From assembly GCF_008831285.2 (NCBI RefSeq), contig NW_022205241.1, positions 1 to 22,260 on the forward strand: a stretch of DNA of 22,260 bases, given 5' to 3'. Source of the stretch: Nymphaea colorata. Lineage: Eukaryota; Streptophyta; Magnoliopsida; Nymphaeales; Nymphaeaceae. The notes under the pieces are model-generated. The model was not told where the DNA came from. It worked only from the letters and a program-made list of their open reading frames with translations, and did no database searches. Shown piece after piece: positions 9,426 through 21,157 of this stretch; the first letter of the stretch is position 1; each line of letters starts with the position of its first letter. A program made the translations under genes and the position numbers.

Positions 9426-10602
9426 ATGTATAGATTAGTTTGATGCTTGTAGTTAGTCCAATAAGTAGAACTTTTTGTTTCATTGAATTAAGTAAAAGGG
9501 GTCAAACAAAAGCATAGATCCCACTTGTATCCATATGAACTTGTGATTTCAATAATTTAAATCGTTCATTACACATGTAATAACAAGTGAAACACATTAG
9601 ATTAAATATAGGGAGCAAATTAACGACTTGAATCTTATTCATTCTCATACAAACTTGTGATTTCGATCAACTAAATCATTCAAAATGGATGTACTAACAA
9701 GTTAAAAACATTCAATTAAATATGTGTGATCAAATGAATCGCTTAAATCCCACTCGTGTTTATACGAACAACTGATTTCAATCGCTTATATCGCGTACTA
9801 TAAATGTAACGACAAGTTGAATTACTAGGGATGAAACTAATGCATAGATTCCATTTTTAACTGGTGATTTAAATCGTTCTTTATAGAAGTAATAAACAGT
9901 GAAACACATTAGGTTAACTATAAGGGATCAATTGAATGACTTGAATCACAAACTAATGCGTGAATGTGCTTAAAGATGCATGTTGAATGATTTAGTGGAA
10001 TGAAATTACAGGCTTGTATGAACATAAATGACATTTAAGTTATTTACTTGCTGTATTTCAGTTAATATAACGTGTTTCGCTTGTTATTACATCTATAACG
10101 AATGATTTCAATGGTTCAAACTAAAAGTTTGTACGAAAAAATGAGATTCACGTCATTCGTTTGATCGCTTATCATTAGCCTAATGCGTTTCACTTGTTAT
10201 TACATGTACAATGATTGATTTTGTTGATTGAAATCACAAGTTCAAATGGATGCAAGTGGGATCTACGCATTAGTTTGATCTCTTGTAGTCAATCCAATGA
10301 GTTGAACTTGTAGTTACATCAATAGTAAGGATCTAATGAATTGAAATCACAAGTTTGTATCAATACGAGTGGGATTTAAGCGATTCATCTGAGCACGCAT
10401 ATTTCATTGAATGTGATTAACATGTTGCTACATCCACGTTGAAAGATTTAGTGGATTTAAATCACAAGTTTGCATGAAAATGAACAAAATTCAAGTGGTT
10501 CATTTGCTCTTTTATAGTTAATCTAATGTGTTTCACTTGTTATTACATGTATAAGTAACGATTTAAATGATTGAAATCACCAATTCATATGGACACAATC
10601 TG
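9426..10602 (+). repeat. Satellite copy 9 (1177 bp)
   Basis: Complete copy with the GTTTCATTG allele. It has AATAATTT where most copies have AATCATTT (near 9551), three Gs instead of four in TAGGGAGC (near 9610), and one A lost in CACAATC near its end (10594-10600). The two single-base losses explain 1177 rather than 1179 bp. It shares AATAATTT and the three-G tract with copy 11. Confidence 0.97.
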
Positions 10603-11786
10603 ATGTATAGATTAGTTTGATGCTTGTAGTTAGTCCAATAAGTAGAACTTTTTGTTTATTGAATTAAGTAAAAGGGGTCAAACAAAAGCATAGATCCCAC
10701 TTGTATCCATATGAACTTGTGATTTCAATCATTTAAATCGTTCATTACACATGTAATAACAAGTGAAACACATTAGATTAAATATAGGGAGCAAATTAAC
10801 GACTTGAATCTTATTCATTCTCATACAAACTTGTGATTTCGATCAACTAAATCATTCAAAATGGATGTACTAACAAGTTAAAAACATTCAATTAAATATG
10901 TGTGATCAAATGAATCGCTTAAATCCCACTCGTGTTTATACGAACAACTGATTTCAATCGCTTATATCGCGTACTATAAATGTAACGACAAGTTGAATTA
11001 CTAGGGATGAAACTAATGCATAGATTCCATTTTAACTGTATAACTGGTGATTTAAATCGTTCTTTATAGAAGTAATAAACAGTGAAACACATTAGGTTAA
11101 CTATAAGGGATCAATTGAATGACTTGAATCACAAACTAATGCGTGAATGTGCTTAAAGATGCATGTTGAATGATTTAGTGGAATGAAATTACAGGCTTGT
11201 ATGAACATAAATGACATTTAAGTTATTTACTTGCTGTATTTCAGTTAATATAACGTGTTTCGCTTGTTATTACATCTATAACGAATGATTTCAATGGTTC
11301 AAACTAAAAGTTTGTACGAAAAAATGAGATTCACGTCATTCGTTTGATCGCTTATCATTAGCCTAATGCGTTTCACTTGTTATTACATGTACAATGATTG
11401 ATTTTGTTGATTGAAATCACAAGTTCAAATGGATGCAAGTGGGATCTACGCATTAGTTTGATCTCTTGTAGTCAATCCAATGAGTTGAACTTGTAGTTAC
11501 ATCAATAGTAAGGATCTAATGAATTGAAATCACAAGTTTGTATCAATACGAGTGGGATTTAAGCGATTCATCTGAGCACGCATATTTCATTGAATGTGAT
11601 TAACATGTTGCTACATCCACGTTGAAAGATTTAGTGGATTTAAATCACAAGTTTGCATGAAAATGAACAAAATTCAAGTGGTTCATTTGCTCTTTTATAG
11701 TTAATCTAATGTGTTTCACTTGTTATTACATGTATAAGTAACGATTTAAATGATTGAAATCACCAATTCATATGGACACAAATCTG
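10603..11786 (+). repeat. Satellite copy 10 (1184 bp), long C' variant
   Basis: Complete copy with the GTTTATTG allele and three Gs in TAGGGAGC. It carries the long form of unit C' at 11029-11050 (TTTTAACTGTATAACTGGTG in place of TTTTTAACTGGTG), a net gain of 7 bp that accounts for its length. Confidence 0.97.
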
Positions 11787-12961
11787 ATGTATAGATTAGT
11801 TTGATGCTTGTAGTTAGTCCAATAAGTAGAATTTTTGTTTCATTGAATTAAGTAAAAGGGGTCAAACAAAAGCATAGATCCCACTTGTATCCATATGAAC
11901 TTGTGATTTCAATAATTTAAATCGTTCATTACACATGTAATAACAAGTGAAACACATTAGATTAAATATAGGGAGCAAATTAACGACTTGAATCTTATTC
12001 ATTCTCATACAAACTTGTGATTTCGATCAACTAAATCATTCAAAATGGATGTACTAACAAGTTAAAAACATTCAATTAAATATGTGTGATCAAATGAATC
12101 GCTTAAATCCACTCGTGTTTATACGAACAACTGATTTCAATCGCTTATATCGCGTACTATAAATGTAACGACAAGTTGAATTACTAGGGATGAAACTAAT
12201 GCATAGATTCCATTTTTAACTGGTGATTTAAATCGTTCTTTATAGAAGTAATAAACAGTGAAACACATTAGGTTAACTATAAGGGATCAATTGAATGACT
12301 TGAATCACAAACTAATGCGTGAATGTGCTTAAAGATGCATGTTGAATGATTTAGTGGAATGAAATTACAGGCTTGTATGAACATAAATGACATTTAAGTT
12401 ATTTACTTGTGTATTTCAGTTAATATAACGTGTTTCGCTTGTTATTACATCTATAACGAATGATTTCAATGGTTCAAACTAAAAGTTTGTACGAAAAAAT
12501 GAGATTCACGTCATTCGTTTGATCGCTTATCATTAGCCTAATGCGTTTCACTTGTTATTACATGTACAATGATTGATTTTGTTGATTGAAATCACAAGTT
12601 CAAATGGATGCAAGTGGGATCTACGCATTAGTTTGATCTCTTGTAGTCAATCCAATGAGTTGAACTTGTAGTTACATCAATAGTAAGGATCTAATGAATT
12701 GAAATCACAAGTTTGTATCAATACGAGTGGGATTTAAGCGATTCATCTGAGCACGCATATTTCATTGAATGTGATTAACATGTTGCTACATCCACGTTGA
12801 AAGATTTAGTGGATTTAAATCACAAGTTTGCATGAAAATGAACAAAATTCAAGTGGTTCATTTGCTCTTTTATAGTTAATCTAATGTGTTTCACTTGTTA
12901 TTACATGTATAAGTAACGATTTAAATGATTGAAATCACCAATTCATATGGACACAAATCTG
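11787..12961 (+). repeat. Satellite copy 11 (1175 bp)
   Basis: Complete copy with the GTTTCATTG allele. It shares AATAATTT and three-G TAGGGAGC with copy 9. It has four single-base losses: GAATTTTTG for GAACTTTTTG near 11830, the missing G, AAATCCACTC near 12107, and ACTTGTGTATT for ACTTGCTGTATT near 12408. These sum to the observed 1175 bp. Confidence 0.97.
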
Positions 12962-14138
12962 ATGTATAGATTAGTTTGATGCTTGTAGTTAGTCCAATAA
13001 GTAGAAATTTTTGTTTATTGAATTAAGTAAAAGGGGTCAAACAAAAGCATAGATCCCACTTGTATCCATATGAACTTGTGATTTCAATCATTTAAATCGT
13101 TCATTACACATGTAATAACAAGTGAAACACATTAGATTAAATATAGGGAGCAAATTAACGACTTGAATCTTATTCATTCTCATACAAACTTGTGATTTCG
13201 ATCAACTAAATCATTCAAAATGGATGTACTAACAAGTTAAAAACATTCAATTAAATATGTGTGATCAAATGAATCGCTTAAATCCCACTCGTGTTTATAC
13301 GAACAACTGATTTCAATCGCTTATATCGCGTACTATAAATGTAACGACAAGTTGAATTACTAGGGATGAAACTAATGCATAGATTCCATTTTTAACTGGT
13401 GATTTAAATCGTTCTTTATAGAAGTAATAAACAGTGAAACACATTAGGTTAACTATAAGGGATCAATTGAATGACTTGAATCACAAACTAATGCGTGAAT
13501 GTGCTTAAAGATGCATGTTGAATGATTTAGTGGAATGAAATTACAGGCTTGTATGAACATAAATGACATTTAAGTTATTTACTTGCTGTATTTCAGTTAA
13601 TATAACGTGTTTCGCTTGTTATTACATCTATAACGAATGATTTCAATGGTTCAAACTAAAAGTTTGTACGAAAAAATGAGATTCACGTCATTCGTTTGAT
13701 CGCTTATCATTAGCCTAATGCGTTTCACTTGTTATTACATGTACAATGATTGATTTTGTTGATTGAAATCACAAGTTCAAATGGATGCAAGTGGGATCTA
13801 CGCATTAGTTTGATCTCTTGTAGTCAATCCAATGAGTTGAACTTGTAGTTACATCAATAGTAAGGATCTAATGAATTGAAATCACAAGTTTGTATCAATA
13901 CGAGTGGGATTTAAGCGATTCATCTGAGCACGCATATTTCATTGAATGTGATTAACATGTTGCTACATCCACGTTGAAAGATTTAGTGGATTTAAATCAC
14001 AAGTTTGCATGAAAATGAACAAAATTCAAGTGGTTCATTTGCTCTTTTATAGTTAATCTAATGTGTTTCACTTGTTATTACATGTATAAGTAACGATTTA
14101 AATGATTGAAATCACCAATTCATATGGACACAAATCTG
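12962..14138 (+). repeat. Satellite copy 12 (1177 bp)
   Basis: Complete copy with the GTTTATTG allele and three Gs in TAGGGAGC, like copy 10, but with the short C' form. It has a private substitution, GAAATTTTTG for GAACTTTTTG, near 13006. Confidence 0.97.
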
Positions 14139-15316
14139 ATGTATAGATTAGTTTGATGCTTGTAGTTAGTCCAATAAGTAGAACTTTTTGTTTCATTGAA
14201 TTAAGTAAAAGGGTCAAACAAAAGCATAGATCCCACTTGTATCCATATGAACTTGTGATTTCAATCATTTAAATCGTTCATTACACATGTAATAACAAGT
14301 GAAACACATTAGATTAAATATAGGGGAGCAAATTAACGACTTGAATCTTATTCATTCTCATACAAACTTGTGATTTCGATCAACTAAATCATTCAAAATG
14401 GATGTACTAACAAGTTAAAAACATTCAATTAAATATGTGTGATCAAATGAATCGCTTAAATCCCACTCGTGTTTATACGAACAACTGATTTCAATCGCTT
14501 ATATCGCGTACTATAAATGTAACGACAAGTTGAATTACTAGGGATGAAACTAACGCATAGATTCCATTTTTAACTGGTGATTTAAATCGTTCTTTATAGA
14601 AGTAATAAACAGTGAAACACATTAGGTTAACTATAAGGGATCAATTGAATGACTTGAATCACAAACTAATGCGTGAATGTGCTTAAAGATGCATGTTGAA
14701 TGATTTAGTGGAATGAAATTACAGGCTTGTATGAACATAAATGACATTTAAGTTATTTACTTGCTGTATTTCAGTTAATATAACGTGTTTCGCTTGTTAT
14801 TACATCTATAACGAATGATTTCAATGGTTCAAACTAAAAGTTTGTACGAAAAAATGAGATTCACGTCATTCGTTTGATCGCTTATCATTAGCCTAATGCG
14901 TTTCACTTGTTATTACATGTACAATGATTGATTTTGTTGATTGAAATCACAAGTTCAAATGGATGCAAGTGGGATCTACGCATTAGTTTGATCTCTTGTA
15001 GTCAATCCAATGAGTTGAACTTGTAGTTACATCAATAGTAAGGATCTAATGAATTGAAATCACAAGTTTGTATCAATACGAGTGGGATTTAAGCGATTCA
15101 TCTGAGCACGCATATTTCATTGAATGTGATTAACATGTTGCTACATCCACGTTGAAAGATTTAGTGGATTTAAATCACAAGTTTGCATGAAAATGAACAA
15201 AATTCAAGTGGTTCATTTGCTCTTTTATAGTTAATCTAATGTGTTTCACTTGTTATTACATGTATAAGTAACGATTTAAATGATTGAAATCACCAATTCA
15301 TATGGACACAAATCTG
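14139..15316 (+). repeat. Satellite copy 13 (1178 bp)
   Basis: Complete copy with the GTTTCATTG allele, three Gs in AAAAGGGTC, four Gs in TAGGGGAGC, and ACTAACGCATAG in place of ACTAATGCATAG (near 14550). The last variant is shared with copies 14 and 19. Confidence 0.97.
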
Positions 15317-16483
15317 ATGTATAGATTAGTTTGATGCTTGTAGTTAGTCCAATAAGTAGAACTTTTTGTTTCATTGAATTAAGTAAAAGGGTCAAACAAA
15401 AGCATAGATCCCACTTGTATCCATATGAACTTGTGATTTCAATCATTTAAATCGTTCATTACACATGTAATAACAAGTGAAACACATTAGATTAAATATA
15501 GGGGAGCAAATTAACGACTTGAATCTTATTCATTCTCATACAAACTTGTGATTTCGATCAACTAAATCATTCAAAATGGATGTACTAACAAGTTAAAAAC
15601 ATTCAATTAAATATGTGTGATCAAATGAATCGCTTAAATCCCACTCGTGTTTATACGAACAACTGATTTCAATCGCTTATATCGCGTACTATAAATGTAA
15701 CGACAAGTTGAATTACTAGGGATGAAACTAACGCATAGATTCCATTTTAACTGTATGAACTGGTGATTTAAATCGTTCTTTATAGAAGTAATAAACAGTG
15801 AAACACATTAGGTTAACTATAAGGGATCAATTGAATGACTTGAATCACAAACTAATGCGTGAATGTGCTTAAAGATGCATGTTGAATGATTTAGTGGAAT
15901 GAAATTACAGGCTTGTATGAACATAAATGACATTTAAGTTATTTACTTGCTGTATTTCAGTTAATATAACGTGTTTCGCTTGTTATTACATCTATAACGA
16001 ATGATTTCAATGGTTCAAACTAAAAGTTTGTACGAAAAAATGAGATTCACGTCATTCGTTTGATCGCTTATCATTAGCCTAATGCGTTTCACTTGTTATT
16101 ACATGTACAATGATTGATTTTGTTGATTGAAATCACAAGTTCAAATGGATGCAAGTGGGATCTACGCATTAGTTTGATCTCTTGTAGTCAATCCAATGAG
16201 TTGAACTTGTAGTTACATCAATAGTAAGGATCTAATGAATTGAAATCACAAGTTTGTATCAATACGAGTGGGATTTAAGCGATTCATCTGAGCACGCATA
16301 TTTCATTGAATGTGATTAACATGTTGCTACATCCACGTTGAAAGATTTAGTGGATTTAAATGAACAAAATTCAAGTGGTTCATTTGCTCTTTTATAGTTA
16401 ATCTAATGTGTTTCACTTGTTATTACATGTATAAGTAACGATTTAAATGATTGAAATCACCAATTCATATGGACACAAATCTG
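15317..16483 (+). repeat. Satellite copy 14 (1167 bp), long C' form plus 19-bp deletion
   Basis: Complete copy with the GTTTCATTG allele, AAAAGGGTC and ACTAACGCATAG, as in copy 13. It carries the long C' form at 15749-15763 (AACTGTATGAACTGG). It also has a 19-bp deletion inside unit E at about 16358-16361, where the flank reads GATTTAAATGAAC. The retained AAAT also ended the deleted segment, so the loss occurred between short direct repeats. Confidence 0.97.
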
Positions 16484-17616
16484 ATGTATAGATTAGTTTG
16501 ATGCTTGTAGTTAGTCCAATAAGTAGAACTTTTTGTTTCATTGAATTAAGTAAAAGGGGTCAAACAAAAGCATAGATCCCACTTGTATCCATATGAACTT
16601 GTGATTTCAATCATTTAAATCGTTCATTACACATGTAATAACAAGTGAAACACATTAGATTAAATATAGGGGAGCAAATTAACGACTTGAATCTTATTCA
16701 TTCTCATACAAACTTGTGATTTCGATCAACTAAATCATTCAAAATGGATGTACTAACAAGTTAAAAACATTCAATTAAATATGTGTGATCAAATGAATCG
16801 CTTAAATCCCACTCGTGTTTATACGAACAACTGATTTCAATCGCTTATATCGCGTACTATAAATGTAACGACAAGTTGAATTACTAGGATGAAACTAATG
16901 CATAGATAACAGTGAAACACATTAGGTTAACTATAAGGGATCAATTGAATGACTTGAATCACAAACTAATGCGTGAATGTGCTTAAAGATGCATGTTGAA
17001 TGATTTAGTGGAATGAAATTACAGGCTTGTATGAACATAAATGACATTTAAGTTATTTACTTGCTGTATTTCAGTTAATATAACGTGTTTCGCTTGTTAT
17101 TACATCTATAACGAATGATTTCAATGGTTCAAACTAAAAGTTTGTACGAAAAAATGAGATTCACGTCATTCGTTTGATCGCTTATCATTAGCCTAATGCG
17201 TTTCACTTGTTATTACATGTACAATGATTGATTTTGTTGATTGAAATCACAAGTTCAAATGGATGCAAGTGGGATCTACGCATTAGTTTGATCTCTTGTA
17301 GTCAATCCAATGAGTTGAACTTGTAGTTACATCAATAGTAAGGATCTAATGAATTGAAATCACAAGTTTGTATCAATACGAGTGGGATTTAAGCGATTCA
17401 TCTGAGCACGCATATTTCATTGAATGTGATTAACATGTTGCTACATCCACGTTGAAAGATTTAGTGGATTTAAATCACAAGTTTGCATGAAAATGAACAA
17501 AATTCAAGTGGTTCATTTGCTCTTTTATAGTTAATCTAATGTGTTTCACTTGTTATTACATGTATAAGTAACGATTTAAATGATTGAAATCACCAATTCA
17601 TATGGACACAAATCTG
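16484..17616 (+). repeat. Satellite copy 15 (1133 bp), 45-bp deletion
   Basis: This is the shortest complete copy. It has the GTTTCATTG allele, one G lost in ACTAGGATG, and a 45-bp deletion with its junction at 16907/16908 (GCATAGAT joined to AACAGTG). The deletion removes most of unit C' and the start of B'. I see no clear microhomology at the junction. The HpaI site is kept. Confidence 0.97.
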
Positions 17617-18794
17617 ATGTATAGATTAGTTTGATGCTTGTAGTTAGTCCAATAAGTAGAACTTTTTGTTTTATTGAATTAAGTAAAAGGGGTCAAACAA
17701 AAGCATAGATCCCACTTGTATCCATATGAACTTGTGATTTCAATCATTTAAATCGTTCATTACACATGTAATAACAAGTGAAACACATTAGATTAAATAT
17801 AGGGAGCAAATTAACGACTTGAATCTTATTCATTCTCATACAAACTTGTGATTTCGATCAACTAAATCATTCAAAATGGATGTACTAACAAGTTAAAAAC
17901 ATTCAATTAAATATGTGTGATCAAATGAATCGCTTAAATCCCACTCGTGTTTATACGAACAACTGATTTCAATCGCTTATATCGCGTACTATAAATGTAA
18001 CGACAAGTTGAATTACTAGGGATGAAACTAATGCATAGATTCCATTTTTAACTGGTGATTTAAATCGTTCTTTATAGAAGTAATAAACAGTGAAACACAT
18101 TAGGTTAACTATAAGGGATCAATTGAATGACTTGAATCACAAACTAATGCGTGAATGTGCTTAAAGATGCATGTTGAATGATTTAGTGGAATGAAATTAC
18201 AGGCTTGTATGAACATAAATGACATTTAAGTTATTTACTTGCTGTATTTCAGTTAATATAACGTGTTTCGCTTGTTATTACATCTATAACGAATGATTTC
18301 AATGGTTCAAACTAAAAGTTTGTACGAAAAAATGAGATTCACGTCATTCGTTTGATCGCTTATCATTAGCCTAATGCGTTTCACTTGTTATTACATGTAC
18401 AATGATTGATTTTGTTGATTGAAATCACAAGTTCAAATGGATGCAAGTGGGATCTACGCATTAGTTTGATCTCTTGTAGTCAATCCAATGAGTTGAACTT
18501 GTAGTTACATCAATAGTAAGGATCTAATGAATTGAAATCACAAGTTTGTATCAATACGAGTGGGATTTAAGCGATTCATCTGAGCACGCATATTTCATTG
18601 AATGTGATTAACATGTTGCTACATCCACGTTGAAAGATTTAGTGGATTTAAATCACAAGTTTGCATGAAAATGAACAAAATTCAAGTGGTTCATTTGCTC
18701 TTTTATAGTTAATCTAATGTGTTTCACTTGTTATTACATGTATAAGTAACGATTTAAATGATTGAAATCACCAATTCATATGGACACAAATCTG
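17617..18794 (+). repeat. Satellite copy 16 (1178 bp)
   Basis: Complete copy that returns to the GTTTTATTG allele seen in copies 1 and 2. It has three Gs in TAGGGAGC and the short C' form. Confidence 0.97.
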
Positions 18795-19972
18795 ATGTAT
18801 AGATTAGTTTGATGCTTGTAGTTAGTCCAATAAGTAGAACTTTTTGTTTTATTGAATTAAGTAAAAGGGGTCAAACAAAAGCATAGATCCCACTTGTATC
18901 CATATGAACTTGTGATTTCAATCATTTAAATCGTTCATTACACATGTAATAACAAGTGAAACACATTAGATTAAATATAGGGGAGCAAATTAACGACTTG
19001 AATCTTATTCATTCTCATACAAACTTGTGATTTCGATCAACTAAATCATTCAAAATGGATGTACTAACAAGTTAAAAACATTCAATTAAATATGTGTGAT
19101 CAAATGAATCGCTTAAATCCCACTCGTGTTTATACGAACAACTGATTTCAATCGCTTATATCGCGTACTATAAATGTAACGACAAGTTGAATTACTAGGG
19201 ATGAAACTAAGCATAGATTCCATTTTTAACTGGTGATTTAAATCGTTCTTTATAGAAGTAATAAACAGTGAAACACATTAGGTTAACTATAAGGGATCAA
19301 TTGAATGACTTGAATCACAAACTAATGCGTGAATGTGCTTAAAGATGCATGTTGAATGATTTAGTGGAATGAAATTACAGGCTTGTATGAACATAAATGA
19401 CATTTAAGTTATTTACTTGCTGTATTTCAGTTAATATAACGTGTTTCGCTTGTTATTACATCTATAACGAATGATTTCAATGGTTCAAACTAAAAGTTTG
19501 TACGAAAAAATGAGATTCACGTCATTCGTTTGATCGCTTATCATTAGCCTAATGCGTTTCACTTGTTATTACATGTACAATGATTGATTTTGTTGATTGA
19601 AATCACAAGTTCAAATGGATGCAAGTGGGATCTACGCATTAGTTTGATCTCTTGTAGTCAATCCAATGAGTTGAACTTGTAGTTACATCAATAGTAAGGA
19701 TCTAATGAATTGAAATCACAAGTTTGTATCAATACGAGTGGGATTTAAGCGATTCATCTGAGCACGCATATTTCATTGAATGTGATTAACATGTTGCTAC
19801 ATCCACGTTGAAAGATTTAGTGGATTTAAATCACAAGTTTGCATGAAAATGAACAAAATTCAAGTGGTTCATTTGCTCTTTTATAGTTAATCTAATGTGT
19901 TTCACTTGTTATTACATGTATAAGTAACGATTTAAATGATTGAAATCACCAATTCATATGGACACAAATCTG
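18795..19972 (+). repeat. Satellite copy 17 (1178 bp)
   Basis: Complete copy with the GTTTTATTG allele and four Gs in TAGGGGAGC. It has one private loss, ACTAAGCATAG for ACTAATGCATAG, near 19210. Confidence 0.97.
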
Positions 19973-21157
19973 ATGTATAGATTAGTTTGATGCTTGTAGT
20001 TAGTCCAATAAGTAGAACTTTTTGTTTTATTGAATTAAGTAAAAGGGTCAAACAAAAGCATAGATCCCACTTGTATCCATATGAACTTGTGATTTCAATC
20101 ATTTAAATCGTTCATTACACATGTAATAACAAGTGAAACACATTAGATTAAATATAGGGGAGCAAATTAACGACTTGAATCTTATTCATTCTCATACAAA
20201 CTTGTGATTTCGATCAACTAAATCATTCAAAATGGATGTACTAACAAGTTAAAAACATTCAATTAAATATGTGTGATCAAATGAATCGCTTAAATCCCAC
20301 TCGTGTTTATACGAACAACTGATTTCAATCGCTTATATCGCGTACTATAAATGTAACGACAAGTTGAATTACTAGGGATGAAACTAATGCATAGATTCAT
20401 TTTTAACTGTATGAACTGGTGATTTAAATCGTTCTTTATAGAAGTAATAAACAGTGAAACACATTAGGTTAACTATAAGGGATCAATTGAATGACTTGAA
20501 TCACAAACTAATGCGTGAATGTGCTTAAAGATGCATGTTGAATGATTTAGTGGAATGAAATTACAGGCTTGTATGAACATAAATGACATTTAAGTTATTT
20601 ACTTGCTGTATTTCAGTTAATATAACGTGTTTCGCTTGTTATTACATCTATAACGAATGATTTCAATGGTTCAAACTAAAAGTTGTACGAAAAAATGAGA
20701 TTCACGTCATTCGTTTGATCGCTTATCATTAGCCTAATGCGTTTCACTTGTTATTACATGTACAATGATTGATTTTGTTGATTGAAATCACAAGTTCAAA
20801 TGGATGCAAGTGGGATCTACGCATTAGTTTGATCTCTTGTAGTCAATCCAATGAGTTGAACTTGTAGTTACATCAATAGTAAGGATCTAATGAATTGAAA
20901 TCACAAGTTTGTATCAATACGAGTGGGATTTAAGCGATTCATCTGAGCACGCATATTTCATTGAATGTGATTAACATGTTGCTACATCCACGTTGAAAGA
21001 TTTAGTGGATTTAAATCACAAGTTTGCATGAAAATGAACAAAATTCAAGTGGTTCATTTGCTCTTTTATAGTTAATCTAATGTGTTTCACTTGTTATTAC
21101 ATGTATAAGTAACGATTTAAATGATTGAAATCACCAATTCATATGGACACAAATCTG
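19973..21157 (+). repeat. Satellite copy 18 (1185 bp), long C' variant
   Basis: Complete copy with the GTTTTATTG allele and AAAAGGGTC. It carries the long C' form at 20405-20419. It has single-base losses at GATTCATTT (near 20396) and AAAAGTTGTACG (near 20683). The sum of these changes gives the observed 1185 bp. Confidence 0.97.
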
